DNA from: Chitinophagaceae bacterium
GTDB taxonomy: Bacteria > Bacteroidota > Bacteroidia > Chitinophagales > Chitinophagaceae
DNA: 34,850 nucleotides
Assembly: GCA_947455215.1 (NCBI GenBank)
Contig: CANGNA010000046.1
Span: 1-34,850, forward strand
Direction of reading: 5' to 3'
In this document: piece by piece, positions 14,607 to 21,462 of the stretch
Numbering within the stretch: position 1 is the stretch's first letter
Layout: every line of letters starts with the position of its first letter
The notes under the pieces: model-generated
Seen by the model: only the letters and a program-made list of their open reading frames with translations
Told to the model about the DNA's origin: nothing
The model's database searches: none
Made by a program: the position numbers and the translations under genes

Positions 14607-16439
14607 ATGGATCGTAATCAGCTCATTGGTTTCGGACTCCTGGCACTGATGCTGATAGGTTATATCAGCTACAACCAGTATGAGCAGAAACAATTTGAAA
14701 CAAAGAAAAGGGCAGACTCTGTAGTACAGGCCAGGCTGCACCCTATTAAAATAGACAGCGTTGCTGCTACTAATGCCAGCGCTCCCGCTGTGCCCGACTC
14801 AGTTGCCGAGGCGCTGAAAAAGCTGCAGCCCCCCGCTTACAACGGCACTGCGCAAAAGGTAGTACTGGAAAACAAAAAGGTAGCTATAGAGTTTAGCACA
14901 AAGGGTGGTTTCCCGGTTGCAGCTCAGCTCAAAGAATACAAAACCTATAAGAAAGACCCGCTGTACCTGTTCAATGGTGCCGGTAATACACTGAATGCAG
15001 TATTGCCTTTCGATAATGGCAAGGCTACAGAATCACTGTACTTTACCCCGGTAACTAAAACAGAGGCCGATGGCAGCAAGACCATCGACTTTGTTGGCGA
15101 CCTGGGCAATGGCAAAAAGGTAGATATCATCTATTCCCTGCCTGCCGACGATTATATGCTGCGTTGCAACATAGTGCTCACCGGCATCGCTACACCTACC
15201 CTCAAGCTGCAGTGGAACACCGCAGGCCTGCATACCGAAAAAGACGTGACCAACGAGCGTATGAACACGCAGGTGTACTACCGCTTTAAGGACGATGATC
15301 ACGACTACTACACAGTGCGCACCGGCGAAGAAAAGTCGCACCATAGCGAGGCTGCTACATCATGGGTAGGCTTCCGTAAGCAATACTTCAGTTCTGTGCT
15401 GGTGTCTGACGATGGCTTCAGCAAGATGGACGTAAAGTCGCAGGCCAAAGAATCAGATACTACAGTTATTGCACACAACATAGCCGAGTTCACACTACCT
15501 ATGAAGCCTGCCGGCAATGTGCAGACGGGTAGCATGCGCTGGTATATAGGCCCTAACGATTACAATACACTTAAGTCGTACAAGCTGGGTATGGAAGATA
15601 TGGTGCCCCTGGGTTATGGTATCATGTCATTCGTTAAGTACATCAACCGTTATGCGCTTATACCGCTGTTCTATTTCTTCGCTGGCCTTACCAGCAACTA
15701 CGCACTCATCATCGTAATGCTCACATTGTTTGTGCGTATCATACTGTCGTTCTTCACCTACAAAAGCTACCTCTCATCTGCAAAGATGCGCGTACTGAAG
15801 CCTGAGCTCGACGAACTGCGTGCCAAGGTAGGCGACGACCAGCAGAAGATGAGCGTAGAGCAGATGAAGCTCTATCGCGAGGCCGGCGTTAACCCGCTGG
15901 GTGGCTGCCTGCCTATGCTGTTCCAGTTGCCTATACTGCTGTCTATGTACTATATGTTCCCGTCGTTCATAGAGTTCAGGCAAAAGAGCTTCCTGTGGGC
16001 CGATGACCTTTCTACCTACGACAGCATCCTGAACTTCGGGTTCAACATACCATTCTATGGCGATCACATCAGCCTGTTCTGTTTGCTGATGACCGGCTCC
16101 AGCTTGTTCCTGGCCGTGTATAACCGCAACATGACACCGCAGGATCCCAACAACCCGATGATGAAGTACATGCCATTCATCTTCCCGATCATCCTGATGG
16201 GTGTGTTCAACAAGATGGCAGCGGCGCTTACCTTCTACTATACATGTTCCAACGTATTGAGCATCGTACAGCAGATAGTGATACAGAAATACTTCATCAA
16301 CGAGCAGGCCATCCATGCACAAATAAAGGAGAACCGCAACAAGCCGGCCACCCAAAGCAAATGGCAGCAAAAGCTGGAAGAGATACAAAAAACACAGGCC
16401 GAAAAAGCCAAAGTGCAACCACGCATCAACAAGAAGTAA
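14607..16439 (+). CDS. yidC: Membrane protein insertase YidC
   Basis: A 610-residue inner-membrane insertase of the YidC/Oxa1/Alb3 family. It inserts and folds membrane proteins alone or with SecYEG. An N-terminal membrane anchor (LIGFGLLALMLIGYISYNQY) is followed by a large periplasmic domain (about 60-345, beta-supersandwich type). The conserved five-helix core runs from about 350 to 575: YALIPLFYFFAGLTSNYALI, the cytoplasmic coiled-coil hairpin (MRVLKPELDELRAKVGDDQQ), NPLGGCLPMLFQLPILLSMY and MKYMPFIFPIILMGVFNKMA. A basic C-terminal tail follows (KVQPRINKK). Length is normal for Bacteroidota. A -7 element lies 22 nt upstream and a clean terminator follows, so it is probably transcribed alone. 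Confidence 0.97.
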   Translation: MDRNQLIGFGLLALMLIGYISYNQYEQKQFETKKRADSVVQARLHPIKIDSVAATNASAPAVPDSVAEALKKLQPPAYNGTAQKVVLENKKVAIEFSTKGGFPVAAQLKEYKTYKKDPLYLFNGAGNTLNAVLPFDNGKATESLYFTPVTKTEADGSKTIDFVGDLGNGKKVDIIYSLPADDYMLRCNIVLTGIATPTLKLQWNTAGLHTEKDVTNERMNTQVYYRFKDDDHDYYTVRTGEEKSHHSEAATSWVGFRKQYFSSVLVSDDGFSKMDVKSQAKESDTTVIAHNIAEFTLPMKPAGNVQTGSMRWYIGPNDYNTLKSYKLGMEDMVPLGYGIMSFVKYINRYALIPLFYFFAGLTSNYALIIVMLTLFVRIILSFFTYKSYLSSAKMRVLKPELDELRAKVGDDQQKMSVEQMKLYREAGVNPLGGCLPMLFQLPILLSMYYMFPSFIEFRQKSFLWADDLSTYDSILNFGFNIPFYGDHISLFCLLMTGSSLFLAVYNRNMTPQDPNNPMMKYMPFIFPIILMGVFNKMAAALTFYYTCSNVLSIVQQIVIQKYFINEQAIHAQIKENRNKPATQSKWQQKLEEIQKTQAEKAKVQPRINKK

Positions 16440-16461
16440 CAACCGATACCATATGACTGAT

Positions 16462-16485
16462 AAAGGGGCGCACCAGCGCCCCTTT
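16462..16485 (+). terminator. Intrinsic terminator after yidC
   Basis: AAAGGGGCGC-ACCA-GCGCCCCTTTT, a 10-bp perfect stem with a T run, 22 nt after the stop codon. Confidence 0.93.
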
Positions 16486-16520
16486 TGTTATTTAATACTG
16501 TCTCCCAACAATTAGATTAC

Positions 16521-16920
16521 AGGCCCTGAAAGGGGGCGGCTATATCAGCATCGGGTTTCAACCTGATGGCTTAAGAGGCAATATAACACGATCATATCAG
16601 TTGGGCGAAATTTGCAATTTCGTCCCAGGTGCAGGCCATTTCCTGATGGCCGAAGTAAAAAAGATAGTTAACCTGTCGGCTGCCCAAACAAGAGGCCCTG
16701 TAAGGGCCGGCTATAATAGCATCGGGTTTCAACCCGATGGCTTAAGAGGCAACACAAAACGATCATATCAGTTGGGCGAAATTTGCAATTTCGTCCCAGG
16801 TGCAGGCCATCTCCTGATGGCCGAAGTAAAAGATAGTTGACCTGCCGGCTACCCAAAGCAAAAGGCCCTGAAAGGTCCGGCTATCATAGCATCGGGTTTC
16901 AACCCGATGGCTTAAGCGGC
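16521..16920 (+). repeat. Tandem array: ~171-bp unit containing repeat R1, about 2.3 copies
   Basis: R1 occurs at 16521-16579, 16693-16750 and 16863-16920, a period of 172 then 170 bp. Between the R1 copies, two ~105-bp spacers are nearly identical. Each contains CGAAATT-TGC-AATTTCG and GGCCAT-N6-ATGGCC hairpins, so each unit carries four stems. The first R1 copy has an altered first stem (AGGGGG), and the third has one mismatch in the same stem. The short ORFs that cross the array have no independent support. Confidence 0.9.
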
Positions 16921-16934
16921 AACACAAAACGGTC

Positions 16935-17020
16935 AGCTCTGAAAGAGCTAAAGACAATAGCCCGGTACGTAGTGCCGGGTGATAAATGATAACATGGACG
17001 AGCTCTGAAAGAGCGAAAGA
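16935..17020 (+). repeat. Dispersed repeat R2, copy 1
   Basis: AGCTCT-GAA-AGAGCT, then AGCCCGGTACGTAGTGCCGGGT, then GAGCTCT-GAA-AGAGC with the tail GAAAGA. The same order of three hairpins occurs at 18111-18198. Confidence 0.85.
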
Positions 17021-17058
17021 CACCCACTTCCCCAACCATCATTTTGTGCATATCTTTA

Positions 17059-17091
17059 TTTGGAAACCGCCTATCCACCGTCGTATCTTTG
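17059..17091 (+). promoter_or_regulatory. Bacteroidota-type promoter (TTTG-N21-TATCTTTG)
   Basis: TTTG at 17059-17062 and TATCTTTG at 17084-17091 match the consensus. The first ATG downstream opens a 38-codon reading frame at 17115. Confidence 0.7.
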
Positions 17092-17114
17092 GGTCAGAAT
17101 AAACCTCGCTAACT

Positions 17115-17231
17115 ATGAAAAAAACAAACACAGAAACCCAACAAAAACACCCGGTCAGCTTTTCGCAATTCATTGACAATCAATTTCAGCAACACCCGGT
17201 TTTCGCTTTTTTTTTTCAAAAAATGGCATGA
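17115..17231 (+). CDS. Small ORF (38 residues) behind a consensus promoter, unknown
   Basis: The product begins MKKTNTETQQKHPVSFSQFI and ends with FFFQKMA. It contains an internal echo, QKHPVSF and QQHPVFAF, and the DNA shows three CACCCGGT motifs (two in the ORF, one at about 17250). A run of ten T residues (17207-17216) encodes the Phe stretch, so slippage or a sequencing indel could change the C-terminus. I do not recognise it. It could be a real small protein, a leader peptide for the lipoprotein gene 260 nt downstream, or a decayed gene start. Confidence 0.35.
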   Translation: MKKTNTETQQKHPVSFSQFIDNQFQQHPVFAFFFQKMA

Positions 17232-17490
17232 GTAACGGTGGAGATTTTGGTAGCACCCGGTTGGCAGCATGATTTTTATTGGCAAACGCCAAACGTACCG
17301 GCAGAAACCGTCGGCAAAAATACTACATCGGCAGAAAGATAAAATTGTATAATATTATTATGTTGCGCAGAATCAAGCTACTACAAAGCTTACCTCAAAA
17401 AAAACTGCCGGCAACTATCAAAAAATATTTACTGGCAGAAACGCACTTTTCACCTCTTAACCTTTACCCATTTAACTTACTTTTACGCCC
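17232..17490. other. AT-rich intergenic stretch with a recurring CGGCA motif
   Basis: No convincing gene. Short strings such as CCGGCAGAAA, TCGGCAAAAA, TCGGCAGAAA and CTGGCAGAAA recur between 17298 and 17440. TACTTTTA at 17479-17486, just before the next start codon, could be a weak -7 element. Confidence 0.4.
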
Positions 17491-17934
17491 ATGACACTCC
17501 AAAAGATCCTTATTGCTGCGCTCGTTGGCGCAACCGTTGCAGTTGGCTGCAAAAGCAACTCGTCCGATAATTATGTGCAACCGAAACCCGGTGTGGTGGT
17601 CGATAGTATGGCCATGCCCGTTGACGGCGACATCAATCATGCCGTATTCTCTGTGGCCATAGTAGTAGATAGCGACCAGATGCGCGCAGGCCTGTACGAT
17701 GTGCGTGCTGCATTTGGCGAGAGCGTTGCAGAAGGTAAGTTCTCTATGCCCAAGGGCGGCGAAAAGAACAAGCCGATAGTAAGAAAGGCCAAAGAGCCGT
17801 TTCGCTACGTGGTAGGCTTCAAAGTGCCGGACGATACTACTTTTTATGAGTACTTCGAAGTGCAGGCACAGCGCTCACCGGGCGTCGCTACCACCATCGG
17901 CATGAAGTACCTCAAATCATACAGTTTCGAATAG
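17491..17934 (+). CDS. Putative lipoprotein, unknown function
   Basis: A 147-residue protein with a lipoprotein signal peptide (MTLQKILIAALVGATVAVGC, lipobox Cys20) followed by a short polar linker rich in Ser and Asn. The mature part looks like a single beta-rich domain (HAVFSVAIVVDSDQMRAGLY, then a conserved-looking PFRYVVGFKVPDDTTFYEYF strand pair). No known motif recognised. It stands alone between two repeat blocks, with no co-directional neighbour close enough to suggest an operon. Confidence 0.75.
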   Translation: MTLQKILIAALVGATVAVGCKSNSSDNYVQPKPGVVVDSMAMPVDGDINHAVFSVAIVVDSDQMRAGLYDVRAAFGESVAEGKFSMPKGGEKNKPIVRKAKEPFRYVVGFKVPDDTTFYEYFEVQAQRSPGVATTIGMKYLKSYSFE

Positions 17935-17985
17935 GAACGACGAAGTTGACATACAAGTGCCTATACTATTTTCGGATGCGCTGAA

Positions 17986-18047
17986 AACACCTCCCGGAAC
18001 AAGGTCCCGCAGAATTGCGGGAGGGTCGGGGTTTAATTAGGCAGGAC
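17986..18047 (+). repeat. Dispersed repeat R3, copy C
   Basis: ACACCTCCC, then a CCCGCA-GAAT-TGCGGG hairpin, then GGGTCGGGGTTTAATTAGGC. The 3' end is identical to copies A and D, while the hairpin insert differs. Confidence 0.65.
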
Positions 18048-18110
18048 TGAAATCATACAGTTTCGAATAGGTGGCACGCGGTAGGCAATGTCATTTAGGT
18101 AAGAAAAGTA

Positions 18111-18198
18111 CGGTCTGAAAGACCGAAAGATAATAGCCCGGGATGTAGTCCCGGGTGAGATGAGACAAAGTTGGTTAGAGCTCTGAAAGAGCGAAAGA
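18111..18198 (+). repeat. Dispersed repeat R2, copy 2
   Basis: CGGTCT-GAA-AGACCG, AGCCCGGGATGTAGTCCCGGGT, then GAGCTCT-GAA-AGAGC and GAAAGA. Relative to copy 1 the first stem differs on both arms yet still pairs fully, and the middle stem has G-C where copy 1 has T-G. Confidence 0.85.
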
Positions 18199-18209
18199 TG
18201 CCTGAAGCC

Positions 18210-18286
18210 GCGTCAGCTAAATGACACCTCCCTTTACCGTGTCTCGGCTTAGCCGATGAGGATCGGGGTTTAATTAGGCAGGCCTG
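18210..18286 (+). repeat. Dispersed repeat R3, copy D
   Basis: GCGTCAGCTA, ACACCTCCCTTTACCGTGTC, a TCGGCTTAGCCGA hairpin, then CGGGGTTTAATTAGGCAGG. Closest to copy B. Confidence 0.7.
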
Positions 18287-18382
18287 AGATCGATTTTGTT
18301 TCGAATAAAAATAAACACGGGGGTAACGTGGTAAAACACAGAAAATTCCTACCTTGTACCCTCCATAAAAACAGTTATAGTT

Positions 18383-19327
18383 ATGAACATCCCTGTAGTA
18401 GATCTTGCAGAATTCAATAGCGGCGATCCGCAAAAAAAACAGCATTTTGCCCAACAACTGGGTAAAGCATTCGAGGAGACCGGCTTTGTGGCCGTTAAGA
18501 ACCACGGCATCCCAGACAGCCTGATAGCCGACCTGTATCAATACGTACAAAAGTTTTTTGCCCTCGATCTGGCATCTAAAGAGAATTACGAGATACCGGG
18601 CCTTGCCGGCCAGCGCGGTTATACATCGTTTGGCCAGGAGCATGCCAAAGGCTTCGATGCGCCCGATCTGAAGGAGTTCTTCCAGTTTGGACAGGAAGTG
18701 CTGGATGATGATCCGGTAAAGAGTGAATATCCGGCTAATATCACAGTTACAGAGGTGCCTGAGTTTACACCCACTCTGTTGGCGGCATACCGCAACTTCG
18801 AAAAAAGCGGCGAAGCGCTGTTAAATGCTATTGCCCTGTACCTGGGCCTGGATGAGCACTTCTTCCATAACTATGTACATAATGGTAACTCTATCCTCAG
18901 GGCTATCTACTATCCGCCAATCACCAGCGAGCCTAAATCTGCCATCAGGGCAGAACAGCACGAGGATATCAACCTCATTACCCTGCTGGTAGGTGCCTCT
19001 GCCGATGGTCTGGAGATACTCACGAAAAAGAACGAATGGCTGCCCGTAACATCCCTGCCCGACCAGATAGTGGTGAACGTAGGCGATATGCTGCAGCGCC
19101 TCACAAACAATAAGTTACGCTCTACTACGCATCGTGTAGTTAACCCCCCGCGCGAGAAATGGGCTACGCCACGGTTCTCCATACCATTCTTCCTGCATCC
19201 TAAGAGCCAGATGAGCCTCGCATCGCTGGAAAGCTGCATCGACGATGCACATCCTAAGATGTACGAAGACTACACAGCCGGACAGTACCTCGACGAAAGG
19301 CTGCGTGAAATAGGTTTAAAGAAATAA
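18383..19327 (+). CDS. 2-oxoglutarate/Fe(II)-dependent oxygenase, isopenicillin-N-synthase-like
   Basis: A 314-residue member of the IPNS-like 2OG-Fe(II) oxygenase family. The N-terminal DIOX_N region (MNIPVVDLAEFNSG, then FEETGFVAVKNHGIPDSLI) is followed by the double-stranded beta-helix core. Iron ligands are His193 and Asp195 (EQHEDINLITLL) and His250 (RSTTHRVVNP). The 2-oxoglutarate carboxylate would be held by Arg264 in the RFS motif (PRFSIPFF). All catalytic residues are present. These enzymes hydroxylate or oxidise small molecules; the substrate cannot be inferred, and no biosynthetic cluster surrounds the gene. A weak TACCTTGT (18350-18357) may be its -7 box, and a terminator follows. 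Confidence 0.92.
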   Translation: MNIPVVDLAEFNSGDPQKKQHFAQQLGKAFEETGFVAVKNHGIPDSLIADLYQYVQKFFALDLASKENYEIPGLAGQRGYTSFGQEHAKGFDAPDLKEFFQFGQEVLDDDPVKSEYPANITVTEVPEFTPTLLAAYRNFEKSGEALLNAIALYLGLDEHFFHNYVHNGNSILRAIYYPPITSEPKSAIRAEQHEDINLITLLVGASADGLEILTKKNEWLPVTSLPDQIVVNVGDMLQRLTNNKLRSTTHRVVNPPREKWATPRFSIPFFLHPKSQMSLASLESCIDDAHPKMYEDYTAGQYLDERLREIGLKK

Positions 19328-19348
19328 ATAACTGATAATTACTAACAA

Positions 19349-19385
19349 ATGCCCCTCAACGCTCGTCAGTAGTGTTGAGGGGTAT
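19349..19385 (+). terminator. Intrinsic terminator after the oxygenase gene
   Basis: CCCCTCAAC (19352-19360) pairs with GTTGAGGGG (19374-19382), followed by a T-rich stretch. Confidence 0.82.
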
Positions 19386-19458
19386 TTTATGGCCATAAAC
19401 GGCATATATCAATACTTTTCCTCAAATTTGCATTTCTGAAAACGTGAAAAAGACAATT

Positions 19459-20484
19459 ATGAAAAAGATTTTATGTTCTATCCTGTTACTGGCAGGTATT
19501 TCCGCTGGCTCATTTGCCCAGGACTCTCTGACTGCTTCAGGGCTTAACCCTATCATTGGCCAGGTATTTATTTCCAATACCTGCGACACAACCGCTGTTA
19601 CCGAAGGTGCTGCCGGCGCAGCCGTTACCTGGAATTTTTCCGGCCTCACTGTTACCTCGCTCGATACCGGTATCGCTGTTGCCTGCTCAGCTACGCCCAA
19701 TTGTGCCATGTTCCCAGGTACTACTATTGCCATCAAGTCCAATACAGGCACTACGGTCAACTATGCAATAGCTACGTCAACAGCTTACTCGCAGAACGGC
19801 TATTACAATTCGGCTTCTCAATATGCAACTTTCTCAGATCCAATGGATCAGTTGCATTACCCAATGAACTACCTGGATAGTTTTGTAGATACTTACGCAG
19901 GTATCATCAACTATACCAGCGTAATACCGATCACGGCGCATGAGAACGGCACCGTAAGGGTAAAGTACGATGCCTTTGGTACACTTACCCTGCCTGACAC
20001 TACTTACTACAATGCTATGCGCACGCACAGCTACCAGCTGTTCATAGACAGTGCATCTGTGTTCGGCATAGATACTGTGGCCAGCTTTGTGCTCAATACC
20101 TATTCGTGGTATGTAAAGGGTATCCACAGTGCAGTGCTCACTATCCTCACTACCGACCAGGTAGGCGGTGGCATACACAACAAAGTGGTTACCTACGGTA
20201 AGCGCTACACCGGTCCGCTGGCCATTGCCAATGTTAACGCGGCAACAGCTGCGCTGAATGTATATCCCAACCCTGCTACAGGTATCGTGAACATCAGCAT
20301 AGATGGTACGGCTACCGGCAACGAAAAGATCACCCTTACCGACCTGTTTGGTCGCCAGGTGGCTGAAATAGCCAATACACAGCAAAACACCAGCTTTGAT
20401 GCTTCGGGCCTGCCTAAGGGCGTCTATCTGGTGCGCATGCAGAATGGCGCACAGGTGGTTGCCCGCAAGCTGGAATTGCAATAA
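19459..20484 (+). CDS. Secreted protein with T9SS type A sorting domain, unknown function
   Basis: A 341-residue product beginning MKKILCSILLLAGISAGSFA, a signal peptide. ATG at 19459 is preferred over an in-frame GTG at 19444 because it starts at the signal peptide. The body (about 20-255) is a beta-rich domain with Cys residues near its N-terminus (NTCDTTAV, ACSATPNCAMF) and no motif I can name. The C-terminus (about 265-341: LNVYPNPATGIV, then LFGRQVAEI, LPKGVYLVRMQNG) is a T9SS type A sorting domain, so the protein should cross the outer membrane and be cleaved. CAAATTTGC at 19424-19432 may be the -7 region. A terminator follows, so it is probably monocistronic. Confidence 0.83.
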   Translation: MKKILCSILLLAGISAGSFAQDSLTASGLNPIIGQVFISNTCDTTAVTEGAAGAAVTWNFSGLTVTSLDTGIAVACSATPNCAMFPGTTIAIKSNTGTTVNYAIATSTAYSQNGYYNSASQYATFSDPMDQLHYPMNYLDSFVDTYAGIINYTSVIPITAHENGTVRVKYDAFGTLTLPDTTYYNAMRTHSYQLFIDSASVFGIDTVASFVLNTYSWYVKGIHSAVLTILTTDQVGGGIHNKVVTYGKRYTGPLAIANVNAATAALNVYPNPATGIVNISIDGTATGNEKITLTDLFGRQVAEIANTQQNTSFDASGLPKGVYLVRMQNGAQVVARKLELQ

Positions 20485-20507
20485 GACTTTGAAGATCATT
20501 AAAACGC

Positions 20508-20541
20508 AAAGCGGTCATAAATTATTTATGGCCGCTTTTTT
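20508..20541 (+). terminator. Intrinsic terminator after the T9SS gene
   Basis: AAAGCGGTCATAAA-TTA-TTTATGGCCGCTTT with a following T run; one T-G wobble in the stem. Confidence 0.88.
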
Positions 20542-20545
20542 GTGG

Positions 20546-20574
20546 TTGTTTCCACTCGTTTTACCTTATATTTG
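20546..20574 (+). promoter_or_regulatory. Probable promoter (TTG-N18-TATATTTG)
   Basis: TATATTTG at 20567-20574 matches the -7 consensus, with TTG at 20546-20548. It follows the terminator directly and would drive the DUF4290-murA pair. Confidence 0.6.
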
Positions 20575-20684
20575 CTAGTAATAATATCGCCTGTGCCTTA
20601 CTTTGGCAAGGTTTTATACATAAACTTACTATATTCAGCAGGGTTCTTTCTCCTGACTTTTTGAATGCCAATAGTTTTATATTA

Positions 20685-21425
20685 ATGGAATACAACACTT
20701 CACGCAGCCAGTTGCTGATGCCAGAATATGGGCGCAACGTGCAAAAAATGATCGAATATCTCTCCACTGTAGATGATAAGGCCAAAAGGCTGAAGAATGC
20801 AGAGGTGATCATAGAACTGATGGGTACCCTCAACCCTCATCTGAAGACCATAGAGGACTATAAACATAAACTGTGGGATCACCTGTACCAGATGACAGGC
20901 TTCAGCCTGGAGGTCGACTCTCCATATCCGCCGCCAACACCGGAAGCTGTTTTCAAAAAGCCTGAAGTATTGCCTTATCCTAAGAAGTCGATACAGCATC
21001 GTCACCTGGGGGCTAATATTACTGAGTTGCTCGATATGGCCATCAGGGAGCAGGATCCGGAAAAGCGCCAGGGCCTCACCCAGGCAGTGGGCTACTACAT
21101 GAAGCTGGCCTACGGCAACTGGCATAAGGAGCCGGTGCACGACGACATGATAAAGAACGAGCTGAGAGAGATCAGCGGCGGCCTGCTGAACTACGAGACT
21201 GGCGGCTACCGTGTGCAGTACGATAACAACAGGCAGCAGAACTTTAAGCAGCGCAATAACAATAACAACAACCGCAACTTTAAGGGCAACGGCAATAACC
21301 AGGGTGGCCAGCGCAATAACAACAACAATAATGGCAACAGCTTCCGTGATAACCAGGGTGGTAGCGGTAATGGCAACGGCGGTTATAACAAGTTCAAGAA
21401 CAAGAATAAGAGCAAGTTCAAATAA
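20685..21425 (+). CDS. DUF4290 family protein with Asn/Gly-rich tail
   Basis: A 246-residue protein starting MEYNTSRSQLLMPEYGRNVQ. With IEYLSTVDDKAKRLKNAEVI, MGTLNPHLKTIEDYKHKLWD and VDSPYPPPTPE this matches the DUF4290 family, typical of Bacteroidota and often beside murA. Residues about 1-175 are the mostly helical conserved domain. The last 70 residues are low complexity (runs of Asn, with Gly, Arg, Gln and Lys) and end in a basic KNKNKSKFK tail, so probably disordered and possibly nucleic-acid or surface binding (inference). The start at 20685 is chosen by family match. murA starts 37 nt after the stop, so an operon is likely. Function unknown. Confidence 0.85.
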   Translation: MEYNTSRSQLLMPEYGRNVQKMIEYLSTVDDKAKRLKNAEVIIELMGTLNPHLKTIEDYKHKLWDHLYQMTGFSLEVDSPYPPPTPEAVFKKPEVLPYPKKSIQHRHLGANITELLDMAIREQDPEKRQGLTQAVGYYMKLAYGNWHKEPVHDDMIKNELREISGGLLNYETGGYRVQYDNNRQQNFKQRNNNNNNRNFKGNGNNQGGQRNNNNNNGNSFRDNQGGSGNGNGGYNKFKNKNKSKFK

Positions 21426-21462
21426 GCAGGGTACTGTTCACACATAGTCTTTACGTTTTTCC

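Noticed and set aside
16521-16920. CRISPR array
   Set aside because: The unit is about 171 bp with nearly identical spacers, and no cas gene is present.
16601-17035. Short reading frames on both strands across the repeat array
   Set aside because: They follow the repeat period and are made of R1/R2 sequence; no start signal or family match.
17279-17494. A 71-codon reading frame rich in Lys and Arg
   Set aside because: It starts at TTG, lies in AT-rich repeat-like DNA and overlaps the start of the lipoprotein gene; no coding character.
18095-18643. A 182-codon minus-strand reading frame
   Set aside because: It runs through R2 and R3 repeats and the antisense of the oxygenase gene, whose plus-strand frame has clear catalytic motifs.
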